Below, piece after piece: positions 25,168 through 32,568 of a DNA stretch of 64,000 nt. The stretch lies in assembly GCA_965212545.1 (NCBI GenBank), contig CBDBVB010000037.1, positions 60,827 to 124,826 on the forward strand, given 5' to 3'. The position numbers and the translations under genes were made by a program. The first letter of the stretch is position 1. Every line of letters starts with the position of its first letter. Source of the DNA: JABDIP01 sp965212545. Lineage in GTDB: Bacteria > Pseudomonadota > Alphaproteobacteria > DSM-16000 > Inquilinaceae. Below the pieces are notes generated by a model. The model saw nothing but the letters and a program-made list of their open reading frames with translations. It did not search any database and was not told the DNA's origin.

Positions 25168-27579
25168 TCAGGCCGCTGCGTCTTTGGATTTGGGCGCGCC
25201 GGGCTGGCCAGCCGGCTCGTCCGGATCGGCCTCACCGGGCAATCCCGGCACTGCTCCTGCACTGGGCTGGGCCGGCGCACCGGTTGGCGCACCCGCGTCG
25301 GCCGCGGACGGCATCCCGGCCGGTGCGGCCGTGGGCGGAAGTCCGGTCGGAGCGGCGGGATCGGCCGCGGGCGGCTTCCCGGTCGGTGCGCCAGGACCGG
25401 CCGCGGACGGCATCCCGGTCGGTGCGGTGGGATCGGCCCCGGGCGGCTTCCCGGTCGGTGCGCCAGGACCGGCCGCGGACGGCATCCCGGTCGGCGGAGT
25501 GGGATCGGCCGCAGGCGGCATCCCGGTCGGCGCGGCGGGATCGGCCCCGGGCGACATTCCGGTCGGAGCGCCAGGACTGGCCGCGGACGGCATCTCGGTC
25601 GGCGCCATGGGATCGGCCTCGGACGGCATCCCGGTCGGTTCGGCCATGGGCGGCGCTTCGTCCGGTGCACCCAAGTCCATCGCGGGCGTTCTTTCCGCCG
25701 GCGCCGCCGGTGCGGCCGCGGCAGAAACTCCTGACACCGCCGCCATGCTGGCCTCGACCGGCGCGTGATCGTCGACCTCCGGCATATCGGAACCGGCGGA
25801 TTCGCCGAGGCTCCGCGGCAGCCACAACACCACCGTCGTGCCCTGGTCGGGTACACTCTGCATTTCGATATCGCCGCCATGCTGGCGCATGATCTGGCGC
25901 ACCGTCGGCAATCCGAGCCCGACGCCGAAGCTCTTCGTGCTGTACAGCGGCTCGAAAATCTTCTCCAGGATATCGGGCGGGATTCCAGGACCGTTGTCAC
26001 TGAACCGAATCTCCAGCCTGTCATCACTGGAGGTCGATGTGACGGTCATCTGATGCTGCTTGTCGCTGCCGCCCTGAGCCTCTTCCAGCATCGCCTCGCA
26101 ACCATTGTTGAAGACATTGATGATGACGCGGCGGAACCGGTCCTGGTCGAACGCGATCTCAAGCCCCTGGTTCGACACCTGGTTGTCAAAGGCGATGCCC
26201 TTCGGCACGGTCTGCTCGTCGAGAACCGACTGCAGCCACTCGTCGAACGGAACTGCTTCCAGCGCCAAGTCGGTGGTGCGCGTGAAGTCGAGCAACTCGG
26301 TGATGATGTTGTCGCACCGGGTGATGCTGCGATCGGCACGTTCCAGTGCGCCCTCCACGCCGAGACCCGCGTCCTTGGTGCGACCGGCGACCAGATAGAC
26401 TGCCGTGCGGATCGCGCCAAGCGGGTTTCTCAACTCATGCGACACCGTCGCGGTCAGCTGGCCAAGAGCGGCCAGGCGCTCGTTGCGCAGCAGATCGCCC
26501 TGGGCGGCGTGCAGTTCGGAGGTCCGTTCCTCGACGCGGTGCTCCAGTTCTTCGTTCAGTTTCAGAACGTCGGCATTCGCCTTGTTCAGGGCCGAGGTAC
26601 GTTCCTCGACGCGCTGCTCCAGGCTTTCGTTCAGGCGCGTCATGCTTTCGTTCAGGCGGTAGAGCTGGTCGTTCGCCTTGGAGATCTGGTCGGTACGCTC
26701 TTCCACGCGTTTTTCCAGATCTTCGTTGAGCTTGGTCACGGCCTCGTTGGCCTTGCCCAGTTCGCCGGTACGTTCGTTAACACGCGCTTCAAGGTCGGCG
26801 TTGAGGCGCAGAACCTCTTCCTCCGCCATGGCGAGCGACGCACTCGCCGCCTGGACAGTGGAGAGCTGCCGGTTTCTGTCGTTCAGGTTGCCGTAGATCA
26901 CGAAGCCGAAGGTCACGACCAGCAGCGCCAGCATGCCGCCGGCGCCAAAACGCGCCTCCTCGACTTCATTGGTGAGGTATTCGGCAAGGCCGCTACCATC
27001 CACATAGACCTCGACGGCGCCCAGGAAGGCACCATCCTGGATCACAGGCACATACACCTCGGCCACGAAGGATCGCGTACCGCGGTCCTCGGAAGCGGAG
27101 CTCGAGAATGAGTAGCGGCCTCCGCGCTCGTTATCGCCCATGGTCGCTTCGATCGCGATATCGTCTGGATGGAATTCGACATCGTTCTCGAAACTCACAT
27201 AGGTCTGGCCCTGCCGAACGACATCGAAGAAGAAGGAATCCGTTTTGCGACGGCCAAGATCACCGGGTCGGGACGCAACCACGATGATGCCATCGGCGTT
27301 GTAGAAGCTATACCGGTAGACGTTACCGGTCTCGGCGACGACGTTGATCAGATCCTGGTCCTGCTCGGTGATGGCGCCGTAGGCAAAGGTCGCGGACGGG
27401 TCGCTAAGCCGCTCCATAACGAAGAAGCCCATATGCAGGGCTTCGTCTTCGGCGGTTTCCTGAAGCATCTGCTCCTGGAATTCTTCCGACACGAACCAAC
27501 CCGCCATTCCGATGGCGATCGAGATGCCCGCCAGCAGGCCGAATAGGGTGATGTCTCTTTTCTGAAGACTACCGATCAT
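25168..27579 (-). CDS. Membrane sensor histidine kinase with coiled-coil repeats and a Pro/Ala repeat tail
   Basis: 803 residues from the ATG at 27579. A membrane segment near the N-terminus, a periplasmic Cache-like sensor (about 30-230) and a second membrane segment (MLALLVVTFGFVIYGNL) are followed by four coiled-coil repeats of about 28 residues, each with R-V-x-E-R-T and L-N-E. HisKA has its histidine in TVSHELRNP (about residue 381). HATPase_c (FNNGCEAML, DNGPGIPP, GVGLGLPTV) ends near residue 620. A tail of some 180 residues follows, mostly 12-residue repeats such as GADPTAPTGMPS. The catalytic core looks active. It lies between the secreted PilJ-N-like genes and the histidine-less receiver protein, so signal probably flows from the periplasm through this kinase to those receivers. 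Confidence 0.9.
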   Translation of the reverse strand: MIGSLQKRDITLFGLLAGISIAIGMAGWFVSEEFQEQMLQETAEDEALHMGFFVMERLSDPSATFAYGAITEQDQDLINVVAETGNVYRYSFYNADGIIVVASRPGDLGRRKTDSFFFDVVRQGQTYVSFENDVEFHPDDIAIEATMGDNERGGRYSFSSSASEDRGTRSFVAEVYVPVIQDGAFLGAVEVYVDGSGLAEYLTNEVEEARFGAGGMLALLVVTFGFVIYGNLNDRNRQLSTVQAASASLAMAEEEVLRLNADLEARVNERTGELGKANEAVTKLNEDLEKRVEERTDQISKANDQLYRLNESMTRLNESLEQRVEERTSALNKANADVLKLNEELEHRVEERTSELHAAQGDLLRNERLAALGQLTATVSHELRNPLGAIRTAVYLVAGRTKDAGLGVEGALERADRSITRCDNIITELLDFTRTTDLALEAVPFDEWLQSVLDEQTVPKGIAFDNQVSNQGLEIAFDQDRFRRVIINVFNNGCEAMLEEAQGGSDKQHQMTVTSTSSDDRLEIRFSDNGPGIPPDILEKIFEPLYSTKSFGVGLGLPTVRQIMRQHGGDIEMQSVPDQGTTVVLWLPRSLGESAGSDMPEVDDHAPVEASMAAVSGVSAAAAPAAPAERTPAMDLGAPDEAPPMAEPTGMPSEADPMAPTEMPSAASPGAPTGMSPGADPAAPTGMPPAADPTPPTGMPSAAGPGAPTGKPPGADPTAPTGMPSAAGPGAPTGKPPAADPAAPTGLPPTAAPAGMPSAADAGAPTGAPAQPSAGAVPGLPGEADPDEPAGQPGAPKSKDAAA
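25306..25650 (-). repeat. In-frame 36-bp tandem repeats (12 residues each)
   Basis: About nine to ten units of 36 bp within the kinase gene encode x-A-D-P-x-A-P-T-G-M-P-x. Adjacent pairs are nearly identical at the DNA level with a 72-bp period (compare the segments starting at 25369 and 25441). The array keeps frame throughout and is likely to vary in unit number between strains by slippage. Confidence 0.8.
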
Positions 27580-27971
27580 GACGAACTGTCCCTCTTGGAG
27601 TCGCCGTGGGCGCTTTCCGGCCAGGTTTAAAACGGCACCGGCCGACAGAAGGCCGGGGTGTACGAGTACTGATGCGTCCAGAAACGTATGCACGCCAACC
27701 CGTAAAGCGTGGGTTAATGAAGTCCGAAAAGAAGCGGAATTTGACGCAAATGTGCCGCACCGCCCGCGGCAGACTCTAGGTATCGTCGGGGAACATCACG
27801 AACGCCGATCAGGCCGGGATCGAAGCTGCCTGGCCTGCCCGATTTGGTGTGGATCACGGCTCAACCATATGTTGAAGATCCGGCGCAAGAAAATGCCGTT
27901 TGGGTTTCAACGCCAATGACGAAATCCGAACGCTCCGTGCGTCGGCAAGGCAGCCCTTGCAGAACTGCGGA
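27580..27971. other. Gap upstream of the membrane kinase
   Basis: 392 bases between secreted copy 2 and the kinase gene, both on the minus strand. Too long for tight coupling, so the kinase may have its own promoter here. A short GGCC hairpin (CCGGCC...GGCCGG, near 27632-27656) followed on the minus strand by GTTTTAAACC could act as a weak attenuator. I see no gene. Confidence 0.35.
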
Positions 27972-28868
27972 TCAGCTCCTGCCAGGCGGAACCAGCGCCG
28001 CCAGCATTTCGCCGGCCCGTCCGATCTCGGTATAGAGGCGCGCACTCAGCTCGGCGAAGTTGTCGATCTGATCACGGCCCAGAGGTTCGCCGGTGGCGGC
28101 AGCGGCAATATGGGGTGTCATTTGAACCCATAGGGACTCGATCAGCGACCACTGCGCACGAAGGTCCTGCGTCGGCGCCTGAACCAGCCCGAATTCGGGA
28201 TCTCCATAGGCCAGGCCCCGCATGAACCGCTCAAATTGAGCTGCGGTGTCAACCAGCACGGTCTGCTGCGCCGGGTCGGCGCCCATCGCGACACTCAGGA
28301 ATGCAGAGGTGATTCTCTGACTGAGCGCACGTTCATGTTCGGTCACCAGAATCGCCCTGCCCATCACGGTGACAACGCCATAGTGGTTTGCTGCCTGTTG
28401 ATACTGCCCGTGAACCCGCTCCACCGCGTCGCCAAGCTGCCGGTTCAGATCGAACAACTCGCGCGCCTGTGTCTCGGTGACCACGCCGGCGGCAAGGACA
28501 GGCTGCAAGGCACCGTCGAAAGAACGCCACTGGGTTGCGGCCTCCTGAACGGCGCCGATGATTGCCGGCGCCGCCGCGTTGTCGCTGTCTTCCAGATCGT
28601 CATTGCCCTGCCGCATGGCGGCCAGCGATTGGTCAAATCGGACATGCGCCTCGCGCAGCCGGTCCATGCTGTCCTGTTCGTCGATCTTCAGGCCGGCGCG
28701 CATGAGCTCCGCTCCCATGGTCTGAACCAGCGTTCGCTGGACATTGGACGCGGCAATCATCTCGCTCATGAAGAGCCGGTTGGCGGACGCCGTTCCCGTC
28801 CCGGCGAGAACCGCGACGAGCAGTAACAGGGCAGCGCATCCCCGGCTGCGTGTCGTGGCACTCGTCAT
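27972..28868 (-). CDS. Secreted PilJ-N-like sensory protein, copy 2
   Basis: 298 residues with a signal peptide (CAALLLLVAVLAGTGTASA) and an all-helical mature part. First repeat: NVQRTLVQTMGAELMRAGLKID...LAAMRQGNDD. Second repeat: EHERALSQRITSAFLSVAMGADP...FGLVQAPTQDL. It ends near ARLYTEIGRAGEMLAALV. The same two-repeat layout, length and spacing as copies 1 and 3 show common origin despite low identity. It is 74 bases downstream of copy 3 and probably co-transcribed with it. Periplasmic and soluble; a ligand such as a small anion is possible, since related domains sense nitrate, but this is inference. Confidence 0.8.
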   Translation of the reverse strand: MTSATTRSRGCAALLLLVAVLAGTGTASANRLFMSEMIAASNVQRTLVQTMGAELMRAGLKIDEQDSMDRLREAHVRFDQSLAAMRQGNDDLEDSDNAAAPAIIGAVQEAATQWRSFDGALQPVLAAGVVTETQARELFDLNRQLGDAVERVHGQYQQAANHYGVVTVMGRAILVTEHERALSQRITSAFLSVAMGADPAQQTVLVDTAAQFERFMRGLAYGDPEFGLVQAPTQDLRAQWSLIESLWVQMTPHIAAAATGEPLGRDQIDNFAELSARLYTEIGRAGEMLAALVPPGRS

Positions 28869-28942
28869 GGATCTACCCTTTCCTTATTCGAATGTTCCGT
28901 CGTCGCGCGCCGGGTGGGCGCGCGACCGTTGATCTCCCGGCG

Positions 28943-29824
28943 CTAGAGCGCCGCATACATCCCGACAAGGGCGTCAACATCCTGAAGCAGGCGCTGGTTC
29001 ACCCGTTCCATCCTCAGGACCGTCCTGTAGTCCAGCTCATTTCCGTCGATCGCCAAGTCGACAAACGGGCGAAACTCCTCGTCCCAAATCCGCCTCGTCT
29101 CTTCCAACTGCGCCCGAATTTCGGCGGTCGGCGCAGGCAACAACAGGCGGTCGAAATCTCCATCGAGCAGATCACCCAGCTCGGCCTCGAAGTCCTCAGC
29201 GCTGATTCGCAGCGAGTAGCGATATCGTTCCGCCTGGTGACCATAGGCGACCAACATTAAACCTTTGGTCATCTCCTGAGAAAGCGCGCGCGCATGGTTG
29301 GAGACGCCGACCGCCACCGTGAGCATGGAATGCGACTCTCCGGCTTCCGCCTCGTCGCGAAGGCTCTGGGAGATATCGACCATCCTCGCCATCAGCGTAT
29401 CGCTGCTATCGGCAATGGCTCCGACATGGTCCATCGTAACGGTGCCGATCGACAGGCAGTCCGCAACGACGGCATCCATGTTGGCCCATGCCTCCTCTGC
29501 GTCCTCGAAGTCAGGGACAGCGTCCGGATCGCTAACAGCGGCGATCTGTGCGTCGCCGCTGCCAAGGCGAAGGACCGACATGGCGCCATCGAACTGGTGC
29601 CGGGATGACCGGAGCCGCTCGAGGTTGTGGCTTTGATCGACGTCCAAGGCCACAAGCAGGGCCTCGACGGACATCCGCTGGGCCAGCATGGCCTGTCTGT
29701 CGGCAATACCGGCCATGCGATGGTAATCGCTCTGCTGAGCGTGCGCAGGTGCGGCCATCATCAGTACGGCAGCGGCAAAGAATAGGCTTTTCCGGTCGAA
29801 AAACTGAATCAGCTTTTTAATCAT
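28943..29824 (-). CDS. Secreted PilJ-N-like sensory protein, copy 3
   Basis: 293 residues from the ATG at 29824, which follows GGGGGACAGG; a TTG 12 bases upstream is less likely. Signal peptide about 1-30 (SLFFAAAVLMMAAPAHAQ). First repeat: DRQAMLAQRMSVEALLVALDVD...LRLGSGD, the copy closest to the classic RQRMLSQRM motif of PilJ-N domains. Second repeat: NHARALSQEMTKGLMLVAYGHQ...LLLPAPTAEIR. It ends LLQDVDALVGMYAAL. It is the first gene of the island's main minus-strand run and is preceded by an AT-rich promoter-like region. Confidence 0.82.
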   Translation of the reverse strand: MIKKLIQFFDRKSLFFAAAVLMMAAPAHAQQSDYHRMAGIADRQAMLAQRMSVEALLVALDVDQSHNLERLRSSRHQFDGAMSVLRLGSGDAQIAAVSDPDAVPDFEDAEEAWANMDAVVADCLSIGTVTMDHVGAIADSSDTLMARMVDISQSLRDEAEAGESHSMLTVAVGVSNHARALSQEMTKGLMLVAYGHQAERYRYSLRISAEDFEAELGDLLDGDFDRLLLPAPTAEIRAQLEETRRIWDEEFRPFVDLAIDGNELDYRTVLRMERVNQRLLQDVDALVGMYAAL

Positions 29825-30336
29825 CCTGTCCCCCAAACTTCATACTCGGCCCGCAGACTCGCCAAATACTCCCAACAGCGAAGGCCTCTTACTCTTACGG
29901 CTCTTATGTCCATGTTCAATCTATGTGGCCGATCAACCCAGAATACCGGTTGTTTCAGTCGTATCGGCTTTATCGAATAATATTACACGTCATTCTTTTA
30001 AAAATATCTAAAGAGCGATTATTTACTTCTCAAACCCACGATGGGTGCCGGCCCGGCAGTTCGGCCGAGCGGGCACGGACGTCATCGGAATCGTGTATTC
30101 GGCAAGATGAGACGCCGCCGGAGGCCAGGTGTCGGCGGCTCGGGGATCAACGGCGGTGCGCACAACGGTGAGGCAATAGCCCATATTCGTGCGATGAGCC
30201 GGACCTGTTATGAGACATGCATAATCGGCTTACGCGGATTCGGAACCGGCCCGCACACGCCGGCCCACTCAACGACAGTATCCCCAACGATGGATGGTCG
30301 GGGGAGCGGGCCGCTGCCGAATGAGCAGGCAGTACC
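29825..30336. other. Promoter-bearing gap with an AT-rich patch
   Basis: 512 bases without a convincing gene. The part from about 29920 to 30040 is strikingly AT-rich for this genome and is the natural place for the promoter of the secreted copy 3 / copy 2 unit on the minus strand. The part from 30040 to 30336 has ordinary composition; a short plus-strand frame there has no ribosome site or recognisable domain. Confidence 0.45.
29988..30037 (-). repeat. AT-rich element A (shared with 31249-31296)
   Basis: On the minus strand this starts GGGTTTGAGAAGTAAATA, continues through TTTAGA and TTAAAAG, and ends with ACGT. Element B at 31249-31296 has the same blocks in the same order (GGGTTCGTGAAGTAAATA, TTTAGA, TTAAAAG, ACGT). 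Each lies upstream of a secreted PilJ-N-like gene or its remnant on the same strand, so it may be a conserved regulatory segment of that gene family or residue of an old duplication. Confidence 0.5.
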
Positions 30337-31077
30337 CTAGCCGCCAGATCGGCCATCATCCGTGTCGAACGAAATCCATTTCAGCGCCTTCAATAGCTGA
30401 ACCGGGTCAAACGGCTTCGTCAGTACCCCGGTCACCGCCAGATCGCGCAGTGTGTCCAGCTCTTCGGATTCCTCTTCCGGGTGGCCGGATACGACGATCG
30501 TCGGCAACGCGATGCCACGCTGCTTGAGCTCCAGATAGACCTCCACCCCGTTGAGCACCGGCAGCCTGAGATCGAGCACCAGAACGTCAATGCCGCCAGC
30601 CGCTACGCGATCCAGCGCCTCCTGGCCGGTATTGGCAAGGCAGACGTTGTAGCCCTGCTGCTTGAGGATCGCCTCCACCCAATCGCGGAACCGCGACTCA
30701 TCCTCCGCCAGCAGCACCATGCCTTCCGGCTTGACGCCTTCCAGCTTGGTGAGCAGTTCCTCGATGCCCACCGGCTTGTCCAGGACGCCGAGCGCGCCAT
30801 GCTCGATGGCCTGGCTCAGCAGTTCCTGGACGCTGTAACCGGTCATCATGTAGACCTTAGCATCCGGCTTGAACTTGCGAATTTCCAGGAAGCTCTCGAC
30901 GCCGTTCATGCCCGGCATCATGACGTCCATGAACGCCACGTCGAAATCGCGTTGAATCAGGACCTCCAGGGCATCCTGGCCATTGAAGGCCAACTCGACG
31001 TCGTGGCCCGCCATCTCCAGCACATCTGCCAGCCCCTCGGCGAAATCCCGGTCGTCATCGACGACGAATATCTTCAT
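30337..31077 (-). CDS. Two-receiver response regulator without output domain
   Basis: 246 residues: receiver 1 (about 1-115, phospho-Asp in FMDVMMPGMNG, Lys in VLDKPV) and receiver 2 (118-235, Asp in VLDLRLPVLNG, Lys in VLTKPF). It is the close paralogue of the first two receivers of the protein at 23039, with whole segments nearly identical (DVMMPGMNGVESFLEIRK). It has no DNA-binding or enzymatic domain, so it likely relays or sinks phosphate within the island's signalling system. It follows the remnant of a fourth secreted PilJ-N-like gene on the same strand, echoing the order of the main cluster. Confidence 0.9.
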   Translation of the reverse strand: MKIFVVDDDRDFAEGLADVLEMAGHDVELAFNGQDALEVLIQRDFDVAFMDVMMPGMNGVESFLEIRKFKPDAKVYMMTGYSVQELLSQAIEHGALGVLDKPVGIEELLTKLEGVKPEGMVLLAEDESRFRDWVEAILKQQGYNVCLANTGQEALDRVAAGGIDVLVLDLRLPVLNGVEVYLELKQRGIALPTIVVSGHPEEESEELDTLRDLAVTGVLTKPFDPVQLLKALKWISFDTDDGRSGG

Positions 31078-31147
31078 GAGGTCCGCCTCGATCCGGACAG
31101 TCGTTTGCCGGCCGGCCGTGGACGCACGAGATTGCGGCCGGCATTCC

Positions 31148-31240
31148 TCATCGCTGGCTGTACAGGCTGGCGACAGCCTTCAGATGCCCGAACACCGTAT
31201 CATTGGCCTCGACCATCCGGACCACCAGTTCCGGAGGTTG
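31148..31240 (-). pseudogene. 3' remnant of a fourth secreted PilJ-N-like gene
   Basis: The last 30 codons before a TGA at 31148 read PPELVVRMVEANDTVFGHLK then AVASLYSQR. This matches the C-terminus of copy 1 (DLVDKVGRIGEAVYRDMVAVAELYSQF) in length, spacing and ending. The upstream part of the same open frame is antisense to a transposase fragment and shows no similarity to the family. Element B lies immediately upstream, where in copy 3 the equivalent element is some 160 bases before the start, so most of the gene seems to have been lost by an internal deletion. Confidence 0.5.
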
Positions 31241-31248
31241 CTTAACCG

Positions 31249-31296
31249 ACGTCCTTTTAACGTGCTCTAAACGTCCGGTATTTACTTCACGAACCC
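31249..31296 (-). repeat. AT-rich element B
   Basis: Second copy of the element described at 29988-30037, roughly 70 percent alike by eye. It abuts the remnant of the fourth secreted gene and lies about 50 bases from the transposase fragment on the other side. Confidence 0.45.
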
Positions 31297-31345
31297 GAAT
31301 GCCCGTTGCGCCTCGACCCGGCGCGACGAATGACGAGGGTTCGAG

Positions 31346-31756
31346 ATGTGGATCGAAGGGATCGAGCCGATCGCCAGCGAGCAGCGGGCGATCGCGCTGA
31401 TCGAGCGGCGCGCCTGGCCGAACGGACCGGTTTGCCCGCATTGCGGCGGCACCGAGCGCATCTATGCGCTGACCGGACGCAGTACCCGCCCAGGGTTGCG
31501 CAAGTGCGGCGACTGCCGGCGGCAGTTCACCGTGCGGATCGGTACGTTCTTCGAGGGCTCTCACCTGCCGCTCCACAAATGGCTGCTGGCGATCTTCATG
31601 ATGTGCTCGTCGCCGGCCGGAGTCAGTGCCCGGCAGCTCCAGAACAGCCTTCAGGTGTCCTACAAGACCGCGTGGCTGATGTGTCAGCGAATTCGCAAGG
31701 CGAAGACCCAGGAACCGTTGGCATCGCTTCTGGACCATCCGCCGAGCAGACGGTGA
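31346..31756 (+). pseudogene. IS1595-family transposase, N-terminal fragment
   Basis: 136 codons. The N-terminal zinc ribbon of IS1595-type transposases is clear (CPHCGG and CGDCRRQF, two CxxC knuckles), followed by GTFFEGSHLPLHKWLLAIF and the helix SARQLQNSLQVSYKTAWLMC typical of the family. The catalytic DDE domain, which should take up about 180 more residues, is absent: the frame ends at 31756 in unrelated sequence. No terminal inverted repeats or target duplication could be found around it. It is a decayed relic, and its insertion may have broken up the upstream part of the sensory island. Confidence 0.8.
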
Positions 31757-31796
31757 TGTCGCCAAATGGTGTCGATCGGGCGCAGTGCATTCTCTC

Positions 31797-32006
31797 CTAT
31801 TCGGGAGAGTCGTTATTCTGTCGGCCTTGTTCGTCCGATCCTTCAGCCTTTGTCGCAGGACTATCCGAACGGCGATCAAGTTCGACCGGGCCGACCTGCA
31901 GCAGGGCGACAAGCGCTTCCTTGAACGACAGGGGGTGGAGGCTGAGCGGTTTCTCCGCCGATTTGAACTGTCGCGGCTTCCGCTCGTCTTGGGTATCCGA
32001 ACTCAC
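31797..32006 (-). CDS. Small hypothetical protein
   Basis: 69 residues from a GTG. The segment KPLSLHPLSFKEALVALLQV resembles a short motif (Leu-Pro-Leu-x-Phe-x-Glu-Ala-Leu-x-x-Leu-Leu-x-Val) that I recall from many tiny bacterial proteins of unknown role; the flanks are polar and low-complexity (MSSDTQDERKPRQFK at the start, SDEQGRQNNDSPE at the end). That motif is the only support for this as a gene. It lies just downstream of another small minus-strand gene and converges on the transposase fragment. Confidence 0.5.
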   Translation of the reverse strand: MSSDTQDERKPRQFKSAEKPLSLHPLSFKEALVALLQVGPVELDRRSDSPATKAEGSDEQGRQNNDSPE

Positions 32007-32043
32007 GGTCGCATCCGCCGCATCACGCCACGCGGCGTCTCGG

Positions 32044-32244
32044 TCAGCAACCTTCCGTACAATTGCCGCTGCATTCCGGCGCAGCGCCGTCCGTCACTTC
32101 GAGAGCACCCTTCGCAACACGAAGGCATCCACCGGCCTTGAAGTGGACACAGACCGTGATCCCGTTGTCCTTGCAGACCCGGCCCAGTTCGCCCTTGGCA
32201 TCGCCATTGGCGAATTTGACAACATCCCCGACCGCGATTGTCAT
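32044..32244 (-). CDS. Small cysteine-tailed hypothetical protein
   Basis: 66 residues from the ATG at 32244, with GGAAGGAAC upstream; an ATG at 32262 in the same frame adds six residues. The core VGDVVKFANGDAKGELGRVC reads like an SH3/KOW-type small barrel (a strand, Gly turn, strand with Gly-x-V), followed by VCVHFKAGGCLRVAKGALEV, and it ends in a cysteine-rich tail PECSGNCTEGC. Five cysteines in all suggest metal binding. No family name comes to mind. It forms a small minus-strand pair with the gene ending at 31797. Confidence 0.5.
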   Translation of the reverse strand: MTIAVGDVVKFANGDAKGELGRVCKDNGITVCVHFKAGGCLRVAKGALEVTDGAAPECSGNCTEGC

Positions 32245-32568
32245 GTGCAAAGTTCCTTCCATCCGGTCGAATGCTCACCCTATGTGACAGGCCTGACTGC
32301 GGCCCTTCGATTTCTTGCGCCGGCGACACCCCGCAGTCACGAAACCCGACGCTGACGACACGATTATCCCCAGCGCCTTAAAGATATATAAAAATCTTTT
32401 ATAGACTTTGAAAACCCAATCTAGGGGAATGCTCGCCATGCGGGCAGCGAACTTCGGCCGCAAAGGGCGGTCGATCGTCACAGAGTCAAGTCGTTACGAG
32501 GGTCACGTCCACAAGGAACCGCCAGCAACTGGAGCCGGCAAATCAGGCCGCGCGACTGAGTTCTGCCA
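32245..32568. other. Gap with a third AT-rich patch
   Basis: 324 bases between the small cysteine-tailed gene and the kinase-less sensor gene. At 32376-32417 there is an AT-rich patch whose minus strand starts GGGTTTTCAAAGTCTATA, loosely like elements A and B, and contains an AAAGAT...ATCTTT palindrome; it may hold the promoter of the small gene downstream. Nothing else recognisable. Confidence 0.35.

Noticed and set aside
25306..25650. Dense 36/72-bp tandem repeats as a non-coding minisatellite
   Set aside because: They keep one reading frame within the kinase gene and encode a regular 12-residue unit, so they are coding repeats.
30041..30340. A 99-codon plus-strand frame in the gap upstream of secreted copy 3
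   Set aside because: Arg/Gly-rich composition, no ribosome site and no recognisable motif; looks like chance coding potential.
31148..31912. A single 254-codon minus-strand gene
   Set aside because: Only its last 30 codons resemble a real family; the rest is antisense to the transposase fragment and unrelated sequence.
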